Origin: Cruorifilaria tuberocauda
Lineage: Eukaryota; Nematoda; Chromadorea; Rhabditida; Onchocercidae
Length of the DNA: 64,000 bases
Assembly: GCA_013365365.1 (NCBI GenBank)
Contig: JABVXU010000044.1
Coordinates: 124,001-188,000, forward strand
Direction: 5' to 3'
Shown: piece after piece, positions 63,801 through 64,000 of the stretch
Layout of the letters: each line of letters begins with the position of its first letter
Numbering within the stretch: position 1 is the first letter of the stretch
The notes under the pieces: generated by a model
Databases searched by the model: none
The model's input: the letters and a program-made list of their open reading frames with translations, nothing else
Told to the model about the DNA's origin: nothing
Program-made: the position numbers and the translations under genes

Positions 63801-64000
63801 GTAAGTTTATCAAAGGAATTATATATGTTATAGCTACATGAAAATCTCCAGCATTTCATTTCATTACTATTCCAGTAAAAGATTCGTTTAGGGTTTCATT
63901 TAACTGAGCAAGTTCAAATGGCGTCAGTGAAGTTAAGTTACTTTTCACTTGTCCATATAAAATAATGTTTCAATCACAATTTTCATAAGATGAGCAAATG

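Noticed and set aside
1..64000. tRNA, rRNA, CRISPR or prokaryotic operon signals
   Set aside because: No B-box-like GGTTCGAATCC context with a cloverleaf, no rRNA core sequence and no direct-repeat array was seen by eye; a covariance-model scan was not possible.

Overview
The window is a stretch of A+T-rich nematode nuclear DNA. The evidence is: genes split into many short exons with GT/AG introns of about 100-1,100 bp; TTTCAG-type acceptors only 2-12 nt upstream of several start codons, as expected for spliced-leader trans-splicing; and proteins that match animal families exon by exon. Intron size, base composition and the style of the dcr-1, anillin and ATGL proteins suggest a clade III, probably filarial, worm. 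That placement is inference. No bacterial operon, transposase, CRISPR array, rRNA or tRNA was seen.

Layout: 1-999 (-) 5' part of calnexin, running off the left edge. 4587-10064 (-) PAN3, the poly(A)-deadenylation adaptor, 15 exons. 11873-21054 (+) anillin, 25 exons. 21996-30466 (-) cullin-2, 19 exons. 32617-36377 (-) adipose triglyceride lipase (ATGL/PNPLA2 family), 10 exons. 37952-38910 (+) a Cys-rich secreted or anchored protein of unknown family. 44506-45171 (+) a small Ly6/three-finger-like, probably GPI-anchored protein, with a decayed copy just upstream. 49327-54200 (-) an organic anion transporter (OATP/SLCO) with its Kazal-like loop, 16 exons. 56191-57484 (+) a small unknown protein. 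57635-59178 (-) ribosomal protein eL6. 59637-60544 (+) mitochondrial ribosomal protein mL51. 61320-63800 (+) the 5' part of Dicer, running off the right edge.

The exon models were built by hand. For the ten family-matched genes, every junction keeps the reading frame and the alignment to the animal family, so the exon coordinates should be close to correct. The remaining uncertainty lies in first exons and a few alternative donors, which are stated in each entry. The genes are ordinary housekeeping and developmental genes and do not form one pathway. They sit as divergent pairs (PAN3/anillin, ATGL/37952, OATP/56191, eL6/mL51) and convergent pairs (anillin/cul-2, 56191/eL6), so promoters and 3' ends are shared or close together.

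The less ordinary signals are: a 22-mer at 42696-42717 that matches the reverse complement of nematode SL1 at 21 of 22 bases; an unassigned minus-strand terminal exon at 41914-41993; a 93-nt, frame-neutral, exon-like ORF inside a cul-2 intron; a GC-AG intron in PAN3; a perfect 12-bp inverted repeat in the eL6/mL51 divergent promoter; and antisense or cryptic-exon signals around the dcr-1 5' end.
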